Source: Rhizobium nepotum 39/7 (GTDB lineage Bacteria; Pseudomonadota; Alphaproteobacteria; Rhizobiales; Rhizobiaceae). Taken from it: a DNA stretch of 64,000 nt. Below, piece by piece: positions 48,111 through 56,285 of the stretch. Each line of letters opens with the position of its first letter. The stretch's first letter is position 1. The notes beneath the pieces are model-generated. The model made no database searches. It worked only from the letters and a program-made list of their open reading frames with translations, and was not told the DNA's origin. Location of the stretch: NCBI RefSeq assembly GCF_000949865.1, contig NZ_JWJH01000015.1, forward strand, positions 1-64,000, given 5' to 3'. The position numbers and the translations under genes are program-made.

Positions 48111-48207
48111 GATGCAGCACACTGTCCCATTTTGGACGGGCCTCCATGACGGAGATTTTCATCCGTTGACGCCGCCTTTTCGGGCCGGCGCTTTGATCGA
48201 GGCCAAA

Positions 48208-50541
48208 ATGTTCAATTTCAAAGTGAAGTCGCTTGCGACCAAGCTGATCCTTGTAACCGGCTGTGCAATCACCACGGTTCTTGTCGCATCGAATTCCTTC
48301 CTCATTTCCCAGACCAGCAACCGTGTCCATTCGCTGACCATGGATCAGGCCAATACCGAGGCGCGCGCCATCGCCAACGTCATCGCCGCCGATGTGGGCG
48401 AGCTGGGCAGCGCCGCGCGTTCCATGGCCGGCATCATCGGCCGCGCGCACCAGGCGAAATCGATGGACCGCCCCGGCATCGTCAATATCCTCAAGGCCAA
48501 TGTCGAACAGAATGCCTTCGCTTTCGGAAGCTGGTTCTGCGAACAGCTGGGCCTTTTCGACGGACAGAGCACGGAGATTGCGGGCAGGCTTGATCTCGGC
48601 ACCAATGAAAACGGTGCATTTGCCCCCTATTGGTCGAAGACCCAGAAGGGCGAGATCCAGTTTTCGACCTTCAAGAACGACTATGCGGCGGAATGGTATG
48701 CGCTGGCCGCCAAATCCGGCAAGGGCGCCATCACCCAGCCCTATCTGGCCGAAGGTACGCAAGTGCCCACCACCATGACCTCGCTCGCCTATCCCGTGAT
48801 GTCGGACGGCAAGATGATCGGTGTGGCCGGTGTCGATATTTCGCTGGCCTCGCTCTCCCAGAAGCTGCAGGCGCTGCATCCTTTCGAGACGGGGCGCGTG
48901 ACGCTTGTTTCGCAGGGTGGCCAATGGCTGGTGCCGCCGACACCCGAGCAGAACATGAAAGCCTATGACGGTGAAGGTGCCAACACCGTTCAGGCGGCGA
49001 TCACATCCGGCAAGCAGGGCCTCATTGAAAATCTCGGCCTCGATACCGATGCACCCTACAACCGGCTTGTCTATCCCTTCGCCGTTCCGAGCCTCAATGC
49101 GACATGGGTGGTTCTGGTGGATATTCCTCATCAGGCGCTGAACGCGCCGGTCCAGGAACAGACCTATCTGATGATCCTCGGTGCGATCGTCATTCTCGCA
49201 GCCGTCATTGCTGCGCTTTATTTCGCCGTCCGCCATTTCGTCCGCAACCCGCTAGCCTCGCTGGTCTCTGACGTGAAAACACTGAGCGACGGCCATTTCG
49301 ACGTTCCGGTCTCCGGACAGGACCGCAGGGATGAAACGGGTGCTGTCGCAACGGCGCTTGAAGGTTTCCGCGCGAAGCTTGCCGGTATCCGTGAAATGGA
49401 GGCGGATGCCGCCGTCCAGCGCGGCAATGCGGAAACGGAGCGCCAGCGATCCGAGTTCGAACGCACTGAAAACAGCCGGATGCAGCAGCATATGGTCGGC
49501 GTGCTCGGTGCGGGTCTCAACGCCCTTTCGCAGGGCAATCTCACCTACCGGATCGAGGACGAGTTCCCCGGTGACTATGCCAAGCTCCGCAACAACTTCA
49601 ACTCGGCGCTCGCCAGCCTTGAGGAAACCGTTTCCACCGTCAACGGAACGGTTGTCAGCATCGGTAACGGCACCGGCGAGATCACCCGCGCCGCCAGCGA
49701 TCTTTCGCACCGCACGGAACAGCAGGCCGCAAGCCTGGAAGAGACCGCAGCCGCTCTCAACCAGTTGACCGCGCAGGTTAATTCCAGCGCGGAAAATGCT
49801 GCGCAGGCGGCCGGAGCCGTCGGCCATGCCTGCGACGACGCCGGCAAGTCGGGCGAGATCGTGCAGCAGGCCGTCAACTCCATGGAAGGCATCGCGCAAT
49901 CCTCGTCCGAAATCTCGCGCATCATCGGCGTGATCGACGAGATCGCCTTCCAGACCAATCTTCTGGCGTTGAATGCCGGTGTCGAAGCCGCGCGTGCGGG
50001 TGACGCGGGCAGGGGTTTCGCCGTCGTCGCACAGGAAGTGCGCGAACTGGCGCAGCGGTCGGCAACCGCTGCCAAGGAGATCAAGGGTCTTATCAACACT
50101 TCGGCAAGACAGGTGGGCGAGGGTGTCCAGCTGGTGGGCAGGGCCGGGGAGACGATGAAAAATATCGCCGATCAGGTTTTGCAGATCAATCAGCTGATAC
50201 GGCAGATTTCCGCCTCCGCCAGTGAACAGGCGGTGGGTCTGAAGGAAATCAACTCCGCCGTGACCCAGATGGATCAGGTTACGCAGCAGAACGCAGCGAT
50301 GGTGGAAGAAACCACGGCTGCAAGCGTCACCCTGAATAGCGAGGCCGGAACGCTGAAATCGCTCGTTGCCGGTTTCACCGTGTCCGGCGGCCATTCCAGC
50401 CAGCAATTGCGCGCCACTGCGGCGGCGATGCGCGCGCCTGCGGCCGCGTCACAGGCATCGGGTCGCCCGGCGGCGCCACGCGCCCGTGCCAGAACCAGCG
50501 GCACAAACGCGCTGGCGCAGGATGACTGGACCGAGTTCTGA
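48208..50541 (+). CDS. Methyl-accepting chemotaxis protein with dCACHE sensor
   Basis: A 777-residue transmembrane chemoreceptor. TM1 (about residues 9-30, LATKLILVTGCAITTVLVAS), a periplasmic double-CACHE-type domain (about 35-315, including EWYALAAKSG and VAGVDISLASLSQKL), TM2 (about 320-345) and HAMP are followed by the signalling hairpin whose tip reads [20 protein letters not shown]. The protein ends DDWTEF, a candidate CheR/CheB-docking tail. The arginine usual before W-Y in amino-acid-sensing dCACHE domains is not seen, so I assign no ligand. No che genes are in the window. I start at MFNFKVKSLA; a frame from 48112 adds 32 residues of unlikely sequence. Confidence 0.92.
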   Translation: MFNFKVKSLATKLILVTGCAITTVLVASNSFLISQTSNRVHSLTMDQANTEARAIANVIAADVGELGSAARSMAGIIGRAHQAKSMDRPGIVNILKANVEQNAFAFGSWFCEQLGLFDGQSTEIAGRLDLGTNENGAFAPYWSKTQKGEIQFSTFKNDYAAEWYALAAKSGKGAITQPYLAEGTQVPTTMTSLAYPVMSDGKMIGVAGVDISLASLSQKLQALHPFETGRVTLVSQGGQWLVPPTPEQNMKAYDGEGANTVQAAITSGKQGLIENLGLDTDAPYNRLVYPFAVPSLNATWVVLVDIPHQALNAPVQEQTYLMILGAIVILAAVIAALYFAVRHFVRNPLASLVSDVKTLSDGHFDVPVSGQDRRDETGAVATALEGFRAKLAGIREMEADAAVQRGNAETERQRSEFERTENSRMQQHMVGVLGAGLNALSQGNLTYRIEDEFPGDYAKLRNNFNSALASLEETVSTVNGTVVSIGNGTGEITRAASDLSHRTEQQAASLEETAAALNQLTAQVNSSAENAAQAAGAVGHACDDAGKSGEIVQQAVNSMEGIAQSSSEISRIIGVIDEIAFQTNLLALNAGVEAARAGDAGRGFAVVAQEVRELAQRSATAAKEIKGLINTSARQVGEGVQLVGRAGETMKNIADQVLQINQLIRQISASASEQAVGLKEINSAVTQMDQVTQQNAAMVEETTAASVTLNSEAGTLKSLVAGFTVSGGHSSQQLRATAAAMRAPAAASQASGRPAAPRARARTSGTNALAQDDWTEF

Positions 50542-50564
50542 GGAATATCTCCCGATTCCAAATG

Positions 50565-50597
50565 AAAGGGCCGCTGGTTATGCCAGCGGCCCTTTTT
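50565..50597. terminator. Bidirectional terminator between chemoreceptor and nucleoside hydrolase
   Basis: AAAGGGCCGCTGG (50565-50577) pairs perfectly with CCAGCGGCCCTTT (50583-50595) around TTATG, with A and T flanks on both sides. The two genes converge on it. Confidence 0.92.
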
Positions 50598-50613
50598 CAT
50601 GTCTGCGTTCCCG

Positions 50614-51558
50614 TCAGAGCCGGGCGAAACGCTCCGTCAGCAATTCGAAGAAACCGTCCGCATCCACAGCGCGCATCACGCGGGCGTTGGTGGGGCGCTC
50701 GGTCACGCGCCACCAATCCACCACCGTCATGCCCATTGTGAGTTCGGAACTGACCTCGATTTCGACATTGCAATCGCGGCCCTGAAACAGCTCGGGCTTG
50801 ACGAGATAGGCAATGACGCTCGGATCATGCAGCGGACCGCCGTCCGAGCCGTATTTCTCGATGTCGAAACGTTCGAAGAATTCCAGCATTTCCGCCATGG
50901 CGATTGCCGGGCGTGTGCCGATCTCGCGAATGCGGCTGACGCGCGCCTTGGTCGTCAGCAGCTTATGGGTGACGTCGAGCGGCATCATGACGATGGGTAT
51001 GCCGGAACGGAAGACGATATCGGCGGCCTGCGGGTCGACATAGATGTTGAATTCCGCAGCCGGCGTGATGTTGCCGCCTTCGAAGAAGCCGCCGCCCATC
51101 ATTACGATTTCCTTGACGCGGCCGGCGATCTCGGGGGCCTTCTGCAGCGCCAGCGCCACATTGGTCAGCGCGCCGAGCGTGCAGAGCGTCACGGTTCCGG
51201 CAGGCTCCCGCAGCAGTGTTTCGATGATGAAATCCACCGCATGCTGCTTTTGCGCCGCCATTGTCGGCTCGTCGAGAACCGGGCCGTCGAGACCGGTACT
51301 GCCATGAACGTGTTCGGCGGTAATCGGCGCGCGCACCAGCGGCCGTTCCGCGCCCTCGTAGACGGGAATATCGGTGCGTCCGCACAATTCGCAGATGATG
51401 CGGATGTTGCGGCTGGTCAGTTTCAGCGGAACATTGCCGGCGACGGCACACAGCCCGAGAATGTCGATTTCTTCAGGGCTTGCGAAAGCCAGCATGATCG
51501 CTGCCGCGTCGTCCTGTCCCGGATCCGTGTCGATGATGATTTTTCTGCGTTCTGCCAT
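50614..51558 (-). CDS. Inosine-uridine-preferring nucleoside hydrolase (IunH family)
   Basis: A 314-residue nucleoside hydrolase splitting ribonucleosides into base and ribose for salvage. The calcium-site signature IIIDTDPGQDDAAAI lies at the N-terminus, with VTLCTLGALTNVALAL, GGNITPAAEFNIYVDPQAA and PLHDPSVIAYL (second calcium/catalytic region). Substrate preference cannot be read from sequence. The start MAERRKIIID gives the family N-terminus; 19 extra in-frame residues upstream are not conserved. It is divergent from the small heat-shock gene. Confidence 0.92.
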   Translation of the reverse strand: MAERRKIIIDTDPGQDDAAAIMLAFASPEEIDILGLCAVAGNVPLKLTSRNIRIICELCGRTDIPVYEGAERPLVRAPITAEHVHGSTGLDGPVLDEPTMAAQKQHAVDFIIETLLREPAGTVTLCTLGALTNVALALQKAPEIAGRVKEIVMMGGGFFEGGNITPAAEFNIYVDPQAADIVFRSGIPIVMMPLDVTHKLLTTKARVSRIREIGTRPAIAMAEMLEFFERFDIEKYGSDGGPLHDPSVIAYLVKPELFQGRDCNVEIEVSSELTMGMTVVDWWRVTERPTNARVMRAVDADGFFELLTERFARL

Positions 51559-51656
51559 GTCTTGCCCGCCGTTGAGGTGAGCGCTTTTTTCGAGCGGCGG
51601 ACGCTCACTTGTCAAGCCTCATTCCTCGGTGTGCCCCTCTTTGCCTGGTGACCCGC

Positions 51657-51686
51657 CTTGCGCATCGCGGTTTTGCTTCCCATATT
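51657..51686 (+). promoter_or_regulatory. Candidate sigma-32 (RpoH) promoter of the small heat-shock gene
   Basis: CTTG (51657-51660) and TCCCATATT (51678-51686) are separated by 17 nt, the spacing of the heat-shock consensus CTTGAAA-N14-CCCCAT. A start near 51693 would give a leader of about 75 nt to the ATG at 51768. Confidence 0.6.
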
Positions 51687-51693
51687 GCCAGTG

Positions 51694-51770
51694 CCGGTAC
51701 GATTGACCGGAAAGGTTGCCGGAAGCGGAGCCGCGAAACGTCGCTTGGTTGCAAGGACAGAGACGATATG
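51694..51770 (+). promoter_or_regulatory. Candidate ROSE-type RNA thermometer in the sHSP leader
   Basis: The hallmark final hairpin is readable. UCGCUU (51741-51746, matching ROSE UYGCU) pairs with the Shine-Dalgarno AAGGA (51753-51757) with one bulged G, extended by a G-C pair (51740/51758) and a G-C pair closing a GUUG loop. A further hairpin CCGGT/ACCGG (51694-51698, 51706-51710) precedes it. Melting on heating would free the ribosome site. ROSE elements are established for rhizobial sHSP genes. Confidence 0.6.
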
Positions 51771-52193
51771 AGCCGCATGACGCCATTTGCCCACCCGCTT
51801 TTGCTGGGTTTTGATGCCATGGAAAAAACGCTGGAGCGTATGGCGAAGGCCAATGACGGCTATCCTCCCTATAACATCGAGCGCCTTCCAGGCGGAGAAG
51901 ACGTACCGGAGCGCCTGCGTATCACCATCGCGGTCGCCGGGTTTTCGCAGGATGATCTGGATGTGACGACAGCCGATAACCAGCTCGTCATTCGCGGTCG
52001 CCAGCAGGAGCAGGAAAAGCGGGATTTTCTGTATCGAGGCATTGCGGCGCGGCAATTTCAGCGGGTCTTCGTGCTTGCGGACGGTATGCAGGTGAGGGAA
52101 GCGCGCCTGCGCAACGGCCTCCTCTCCATCGATCTCGTGCGGCCCGAAATTTCGAACGTGGTAAAGAAAATTAATATTTCCGTCTCAGAGTAG
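51768..52193 (+). CDS. Small heat-shock protein (Hsp20 / alpha-crystallin family, IbpA-like)
   Basis: A 141-residue class A rhizobial sHSP that holds unfolding proteins in a refoldable state. After an N-terminal segment (TPFAHPLLLGFDAMEKTLER) comes the alpha-crystallin domain (about residues 32-128: YPPYNIERLPGG, RITIAVAGFSQDDLDVT, NGLLSIDLVRP) and a short tail with the I-x-I-type NISVSE end. From memory the C58 orthologue in this position is hspC. It is preceded by a sigma-32-like promoter and a ROSE-like leader and followed by DUF1150 after 56 nt. Confidence 0.92.
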   Translation: MSRMTPFAHPLLLGFDAMEKTLERMAKANDGYPPYNIERLPGGEDVPERLRITIAVAGFSQDDLDVTTADNQLVIRGRQQEQEKRDFLYRGIAARQFQRVFVLADGMQVREARLRNGLLSIDLVRPEISNVVKKINISVSE

Positions 52194-52249
52194 AACGTGA
52201 ACGCCGGAATCCGACACGAATCGCTCGGCGTGAAGAAGGAGGCTGAAAT

Positions 52250-52507
52250 ATGCTTTTAAAAGAAGCGCATGCGCGTCTCACCCCGTCCCAGCTCGCCCAT
52301 ATCGGTGAGGGAGAAGTGGGATATATCCGTAAAATTCGCGCTGAAGACGTAAGCCGCTGTTTCCCGGAAGCGCCTGATCTCGATCCGCAACTGGATCTCT
52401 GGGCGCTGTTTGGTGCGGACGGTACGCCGATCCTCCTGACCGACAATCGTTCCAGTACGTTTTTCAAGGCGGCAGAAGACGATCTGAAAACCGTCAGCCT
52501 GCATTGA
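52250..52507 (+). CDS. DUF1150 family protein, partner gene of the small heat-shock gene
   Basis: An 85-residue conserved protein, recognisable as the alphaproteobacterial DUF1150 family (HIGEGEVGYIRKI, LDPQLDLWALFGADGTPILLTDNR). Its function is unknown. The family is repeatedly found immediately after Hsp20 genes, as here, and shares the transcript ending at the terminator at 52512-52541, so heat-shock co-expression is likely. The ribosome site is AAGGAGGC before ATG. Confidence 0.88.
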   Translation: MLLKEAHARLTPSQLAHIGEGEVGYIRKIRAEDVSRCFPEAPDLDPQLDLWALFGADGTPILLTDNRSSTFFKAAEDDLKTVSLH

Positions 52508-52511
52508 AACG

Positions 52512-52541
52512 AAAAAAGCCCGCCGATTGAGCGGGCTTTTT
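52512..52541. terminator. Bidirectional terminator between DUF1150 and EF-hand genes
   Basis: AAAAGCCCGC (52514-52523) pairs with GCGGGCTTTT (52531-52540) around a 7-nt loop, with A-run and T-run flanks. It serves both convergent genes. Confidence 0.92.
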
Positions 52542-52550
52542 CTTATGAAA

Positions 52551-53123
52551 TCAAAGGAATGGGCGATCCGGCATGTCATCGATCGAGATGACGCCGTCCT
52601 TGTTCCTGTCGAGCCGCTCGAACATTTTTTCACCGGCTGCGGTGAATTCGGCTTTACTGACCTGACCGTTTTCATCGGTATCGGCCATGCGGATCATCGC
52701 GAAGCCTCCACCCTTGCCGCCATGCTTGCCCCAGCCCTGACGGCCGCCATGTTCGCGTTCGGCACGCTTGCCTTCGGGTCCCTTGCTTTCACCCTCAGGG
52801 CGCGGATGGGCGGCGCGGAACGCCTCCATTTTCGCATGGCGGTATTCGCGCATTTCCTTCGGCGTGATCGAACCGTCCTTGTCCTTGTCGATCTCGGCAA
52901 AAAGCGCGTCCTGACGTGCGGCGAACTCTTCTTTCGAGATTTTGCCGTCCTTGTTGGTGTCGGCCACCTTCAGCAGTTGAACGAACGCCATTTCCGGGCG
53001 GATATGCATGCGCTCGCCATGGCCTTTGCCGGGAGGGGGCGGGGCGGCGAAGCTTGCCGTCGCGGCCGTGCCGACCAAGAGGGCTGCGCCAAGAGCAGAG
53101 AGTGCGATTTTTCGTGTAGACAT
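52551..53123 (-). CDS. Secreted four-EF-hand calcium-binding protein
   Basis: A 190-residue protein with a Sec signal peptide (hydrophobic LSALGAALLVGTAATASFA, cleavage likely after SFA) and four EF-hand loops: DTNKDGKISKEE, DKDKDGSITPKE, DTDENGQVSKAE and DRNKDGVISIDD. A basic, glycine/histidine-rich linker separates the two pairs. All loops keep Asp/Asn at 1, 3, 5 and Glu/Asp at 12, so each should bind calcium. I start at MSTRKIAL because GGAAGG lies 9 nt before it; an ATG two codons earlier is too close. No enzymatic domain is present. Confidence 0.87.
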   Translation of the reverse strand: MSTRKIALSALGAALLVGTAATASFAAPPPPGKGHGERMHIRPEMAFVQLLKVADTNKDGKISKEEFAARQDALFAEIDKDKDGSITPKEMREYRHAKMEAFRAAHPRPEGESKGPEGKRAEREHGGRQGWGKHGGKGGGFAMIRMADTDENGQVSKAEFTAAGEKMFERLDRNKDGVISIDDMPDRPFL

Positions 53124-53251
53124 CGTCATTACCTTCCGTTGGTGTCCCTGAAGAGGAAGATAGTGACGTAGGCGCTAGTCCACTACTTAAACATCCGTAA
53201 GGTGCATGAAGCTTCGGTAATGTCGCCTGCGGCCGATTTCCATGTTGCCGA

Positions 53252-53965
53252 TCAGCGGCTGATCGTTCTGGTGAGGAAACCTGTCAGGTCGTCGGTGATG
53301 TAGTCGATATGCGCATCCGTCGCGGCAGGGATTTCCCAGCGCTCCATGATGATGCCTTCGAGGTTCGAGGGAACGAGCAGCACGGTCTTCATGCCGAGAG
53401 CCTTGGGTGCCGCAAGATTGCGCGGCAGGTCCTCGAACATGGCGGCTTTTTTCGTGTCGAGTTTTGCAAGTGCTGCAAACTTCTCATAGGTCGCACTTGC
53501 CGGCTTCGGCAGGTAGCCTGCGGCAACAATATCGAAGATATCCTCGAAATGATCGAGAATGCCAAGCGCGCCCGCGGCCGCCTGCGCATGCTTGACGCTG
53601 CCATTGGTCAGGATGAACTTGCGGCCCGGCAGCGCCTTGATCGCCTCGCCGAGTTCCGGATGGGGTTTGAGCGCCGAATAATCGATGGCATGCGCGCGTT
53701 CCAGAAACTCGTCCGGGCTGATGCCGTAATGGATCATCAAGCCCTGAAGCGTGGTGCCATGCTCATGGTAATAGCGCTTCTGCAAGGTTCGGGCCTCGTC
53801 GGGGTCGAGCTTTAAAAGCTCCGCCACGTAGGCCGTCATGTTGCGGTCGATCTGGGAAAACAGATTGACGTGATGCGGATAGAGCGTGTTGTCGAGATCG
53901 AAGACCCATTCGTTGACATGGGCGAAATCGACGGCATCGGGCAGGTTTTTCGGCTTTGTGTCCAT
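53252..53965 (-). CDS. HAD-superfamily pyrimidine 5'-nucleotidase-like phosphatase
   Basis: A 237-residue HAD hydrolase of the SDT1/pyrimidine 5'-nucleotidase type. Motif I is VFDLDNTLYPHH, motif II FILTNGS, and the C-terminal motif IV region is AAMFEDLPRNL. The DLDNTLYP form and the helical cap with KRYYHEHGTTLQGLM distinguish this subfamily from phosphoglycolate phosphatases. Likely substrates are UMP/CMP-type monophosphates, by family. The start MDTKPKNLPD is chosen; the extra 78 in-frame residues upstream overlap the divergent EamA gene. Confidence 0.85.
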   Translation of the reverse strand: MDTKPKNLPDAVDFAHVNEWVFDLDNTLYPHHVNLFSQIDRNMTAYVAELLKLDPDEARTLQKRYYHEHGTTLQGLMIHYGISPDEFLERAHAIDYSALKPHPELGEAIKALPGRKFILTNGSVKHAQAAAGALGILDHFEDIFDIVAAGYLPKPASATYEKFAALAKLDTKKAAMFEDLPRNLAAPKALGMKTVLLVPSNLEGIIMERWEIPAATDAHIDYITDDLTGFLTRTISR

Positions 53966-54071
53966 GGGCTGCTTTATGCCCGTTTCGAATGCCGAAGAAA
54001 ATCGAAAAGACGACGACTGACGGGAAAATCGGGCTTGGCCGCAACCTCCAGCGCATGATACCGCCAATGCC

Positions 54072-54989
54072 ATGGAACTCTGGATAGGCATAACTTTTGC
54101 GAGCGCGTTCTTGCAGAACCTGCGCTCGACCCTGCAAAAGCACCTGAAGGGCATGATGGGCACCACGGGCGCGACTTTCGTGCGCTTCGTGTTCGGCATG
54201 CCCTTCGCTCTCGCCTATCTCGGTTTTCTCTATGGTGTGCTCGACCGGCCGCTGCCGGTGCCGAACATGTCGTTCGCTGTCTGGGCGATGGTCGGGGCCA
54301 TGGCGCAGATCGCCGCCACTTTCCTGTTGGTGCACCTGTTTTCCTTCCGCAACTTTGCGGTCGGCACGGCCTATTCCCGAACTGAACCCGCGCAGGCGGC
54401 GTTGTTTGCGCTGATTTTCGTCGGCGAAAGCGTCAATGGCGGTACCTTGGCGGCTATCGCCATGTCGGTGGCCGGCGTCATGCTGATTTCGGTTGCGCGA
54501 ACGGAAGTGACCCCCGCTTCCATTCTGACCTCCATCTTCAGCCGGACCGCGGGTATCGGCCTCGCCTCGGGCGCTTTCTTCGGCCTCTCATCAGTCGCCT
54601 ATCGTTCTGCGTCACTGGCGCTGGCACCAAGTCTGCCGGCCCCGGATGCGGTGATGCAGGCCGGTTTCACCCTCGTCGTCGTCATCGTGACGCAGACCCT
54701 GTCGATGTTCTTGTGGATCGTCTGGCGGGAGAGGGACGAATTGCGGCGGATCGCAAAGGCGTGGAAACCTTCTCTCGCGGTCGGTTTCGTGGGGGCCACG
54801 GCGTCATTCGGCTGGTTTACGGCAATGACGTTGCAGCAAGCCGCTGTGGTCAAGGCGTTGGCGCAGGTGGAGATGCTTTTCGCTTTTGCCTCGACCGTGC
54901 TTTTCTTCAAGGAAAAGATCAACCGGCTCGAACTTTGCGGCTGTCTGCTGATCGTTCTGGGCGTGCTGTCGCTTCTGGTGTTCGGCTGA
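54072..54989 (+). CDS. EamA/DMT-superfamily transporter
   Basis: A 305-residue drug/metabolite-transporter-superfamily permease with about ten transmembrane helices in two EamA repeats (roughly residues 3-140 and 155-302). The C-terminal repeat carries KALAQVEMLFAFASTVLFFKEK, a typical EamA helix 9-10 region. Substrate cannot be predicted. It is divergent from the HAD gene by 106 nt and convergent with argB. Confidence 0.87.
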   Translation: MELWIGITFASAFLQNLRSTLQKHLKGMMGTTGATFVRFVFGMPFALAYLGFLYGVLDRPLPVPNMSFAVWAMVGAMAQIAATFLLVHLFSFRNFAVGTAYSRTEPAQAALFALIFVGESVNGGTLAAIAMSVAGVMLISVARTEVTPASILTSIFSRTAGIGLASGAFFGLSSVAYRSASLALAPSLPAPDAVMQAGFTLVVVIVTQTLSMFLWIVWRERDELRRIAKAWKPSLAVGFVGATASFGWFTAMTLQQAAVVKALAQVEMLFAFASTVLFFKEKINRLELCGCLLIVLGVLSLLVFG

Positions 54990-55001
54990 GGAGATGTGAG
55001 A

Positions 55002-55031
55002 TGTGGCGGACGGGCTTTCCCGTCCGCCACA
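55002..55031. terminator. Strong hairpin between convergent EamA and argB genes
   Basis: TGTGGCGGACGGG (55002-55014) pairs perfectly with CCCGTCCGCCACA (55019-55031) around CTTT. No U-tract follows on either strand, but the position between converging genes makes a terminator role likely. Confidence 0.65.
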
Positions 55032-55040
55032 GGAACCGGA

Positions 55041-55925
55041 TCAGGGCACGATGAGCGTGCCGGCGCCTTCCGTGAAAATTTCCAGAAGAACGGAATGGGC
55101 GGTCTTGCCGTTGAGGATCACCACACCCTGAACGCCGGCCTTGATGGCCTCGATGCAGGTCTCGACCTTCGGGATCATGCCGCCGGAAATCGTGCCGTCC
55201 TTGATGAGCGCGCGCGCCTGGGAGACCGTCAGTTCCTTGATGAGTTCCTTGTTCCTGTCGAGAACACCGGGCACATCGGTCAGGAACAGAAGGCGGGTGG
55301 CGTTGAGCGCGCCAGCAATGGCACCGGCAAAGGTGTCGGCATTGATGTTGTAGGTGGCGCCGTCGCGACCGGGAGCGACGGGAGCGATGACCGGGATCAT
55401 CTCCGACTTGGCGAGCAGGTCGAGCAGGGTGCGATCGACCTCGACGACTTCGCCGACGAAACCGAGATCGAGAACACGCTCGATGTTGCTGTCGGGGTCG
55501 ATCACGGTCTTTTTCGCCTTTTCGGCGAAGACCATGTTGCCGTCCTTGCCGCACAGGCCGATTGCCCATTCGCCCGTCTGGTTGATGAGCGCGACGATTT
55601 CCTTGTTGATCGAGCCGGCCAGAACCATTTCAACGATTTCGACCGTCTTGGCGTCGGTGACGCGAAGGCCGCCTTCGAACTTCGATTCAATGCCCATCTT
55701 CGTCAGCATTGCGCCGATCTGCGGGCCGCCGCCGTGCACGACGATGGGGTTGATACCGGACTGCTTCAACAGGGCGATATCTTCCGCGAAAGCCTTTCCG
55801 AGCGTAGAATCCCCCATGGCGTGACCGCCATATTTCACCACAATGGTCTTGTTCTCATATTTCTGCATGAAGGGCAGAGCCTGTGCGAGCAGCCGCGCCT
55901 GAGTTTCGCTTTCGGAAGCAGTCAT
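55041..55925 (-). CDS. argB: N-acetylglutamate kinase
   Basis: A 294-residue amino-acid kinase catalysing the second step of arginine (and ornithine) synthesis. The lysine-containing VVKYGGHAM, glycine-rich [11 protein letters not shown], substrate region [15 protein letters not shown] and C-terminal [14 protein letters not shown] are intact. The N-terminal helix ([20 protein letters not shown]) is of the hexameric, arginine/PII-regulated type. Ornithine from this pathway is also the OlsB substrate. It is separated from engB by an opposing small gene. Confidence 0.96.
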   Translation of the reverse strand: MTASESETQARLLAQALPFMQKYENKTIVVKYGGHAMGDSTLGKAFAEDIALLKQSGINPIVVHGGGPQIGAMLTKMGIESKFEGGLRVTDAKTVEIVEMVLAGSINKEIVALINQTGEWAIGLCGKDGNMVFAEKAKKTVIDPDSNIERVLDLGFVGEVVEVDRTLLDLLAKSEMIPVIAPVAPGRDGATYNINADTFAGAIAGALNATRLLFLTDVPGVLDRNKELIKELTVSQARALIKDGTISGGMIPKVETCIEAIKAGVQGVVILNGKTAHSVLLEIFTEGAGTLIVP

Positions 55926-56285
55926 GGAAAAACCTCGGTCTGTGGTTGCGGCCCTCGAGAGCCTGTCATCGCTCTACAGCATCGGCGCAAAAATCGGAAT
56001 CGTTTTTTGCAGTGCAGGAAGCGCCAATTCGACGTGCCGGAGCACTTGCAAGGACAGGTGAATGCGCGCTTTGGATGAATGAAAGAAACTCCGGGCCTTA
56101 TTGTGTCGGCGCATAGTAAAATTCTGCTTTTGGGCGCTTCGGAGCGCGTAATAAGATTGACATAAAGCGCCAATCGGACCAGCCTTGTGGGGAGCAGGGG
56201 AGGGGTTATTCAGCAGGGCGACGGGAAAGTCGTCGCGCATCGTGAAAACGATGCTGGCCTGAACGACCGAGGAGTTTGAAAACAT
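55926..56285. other. 360-nt non-coding gap between argB and the anti-sigma-like gene
   Basis: This divergent region must hold the argB and 56286 promoters. Around 55970-56020 there is a tacagcatcggc...aatcg segment that looks like a degraded rhizobial palindromic repeat. I see no supportable gene or RNA; short cysteine-rich frames here have no ribosome site or family features. Confidence 0.5.
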
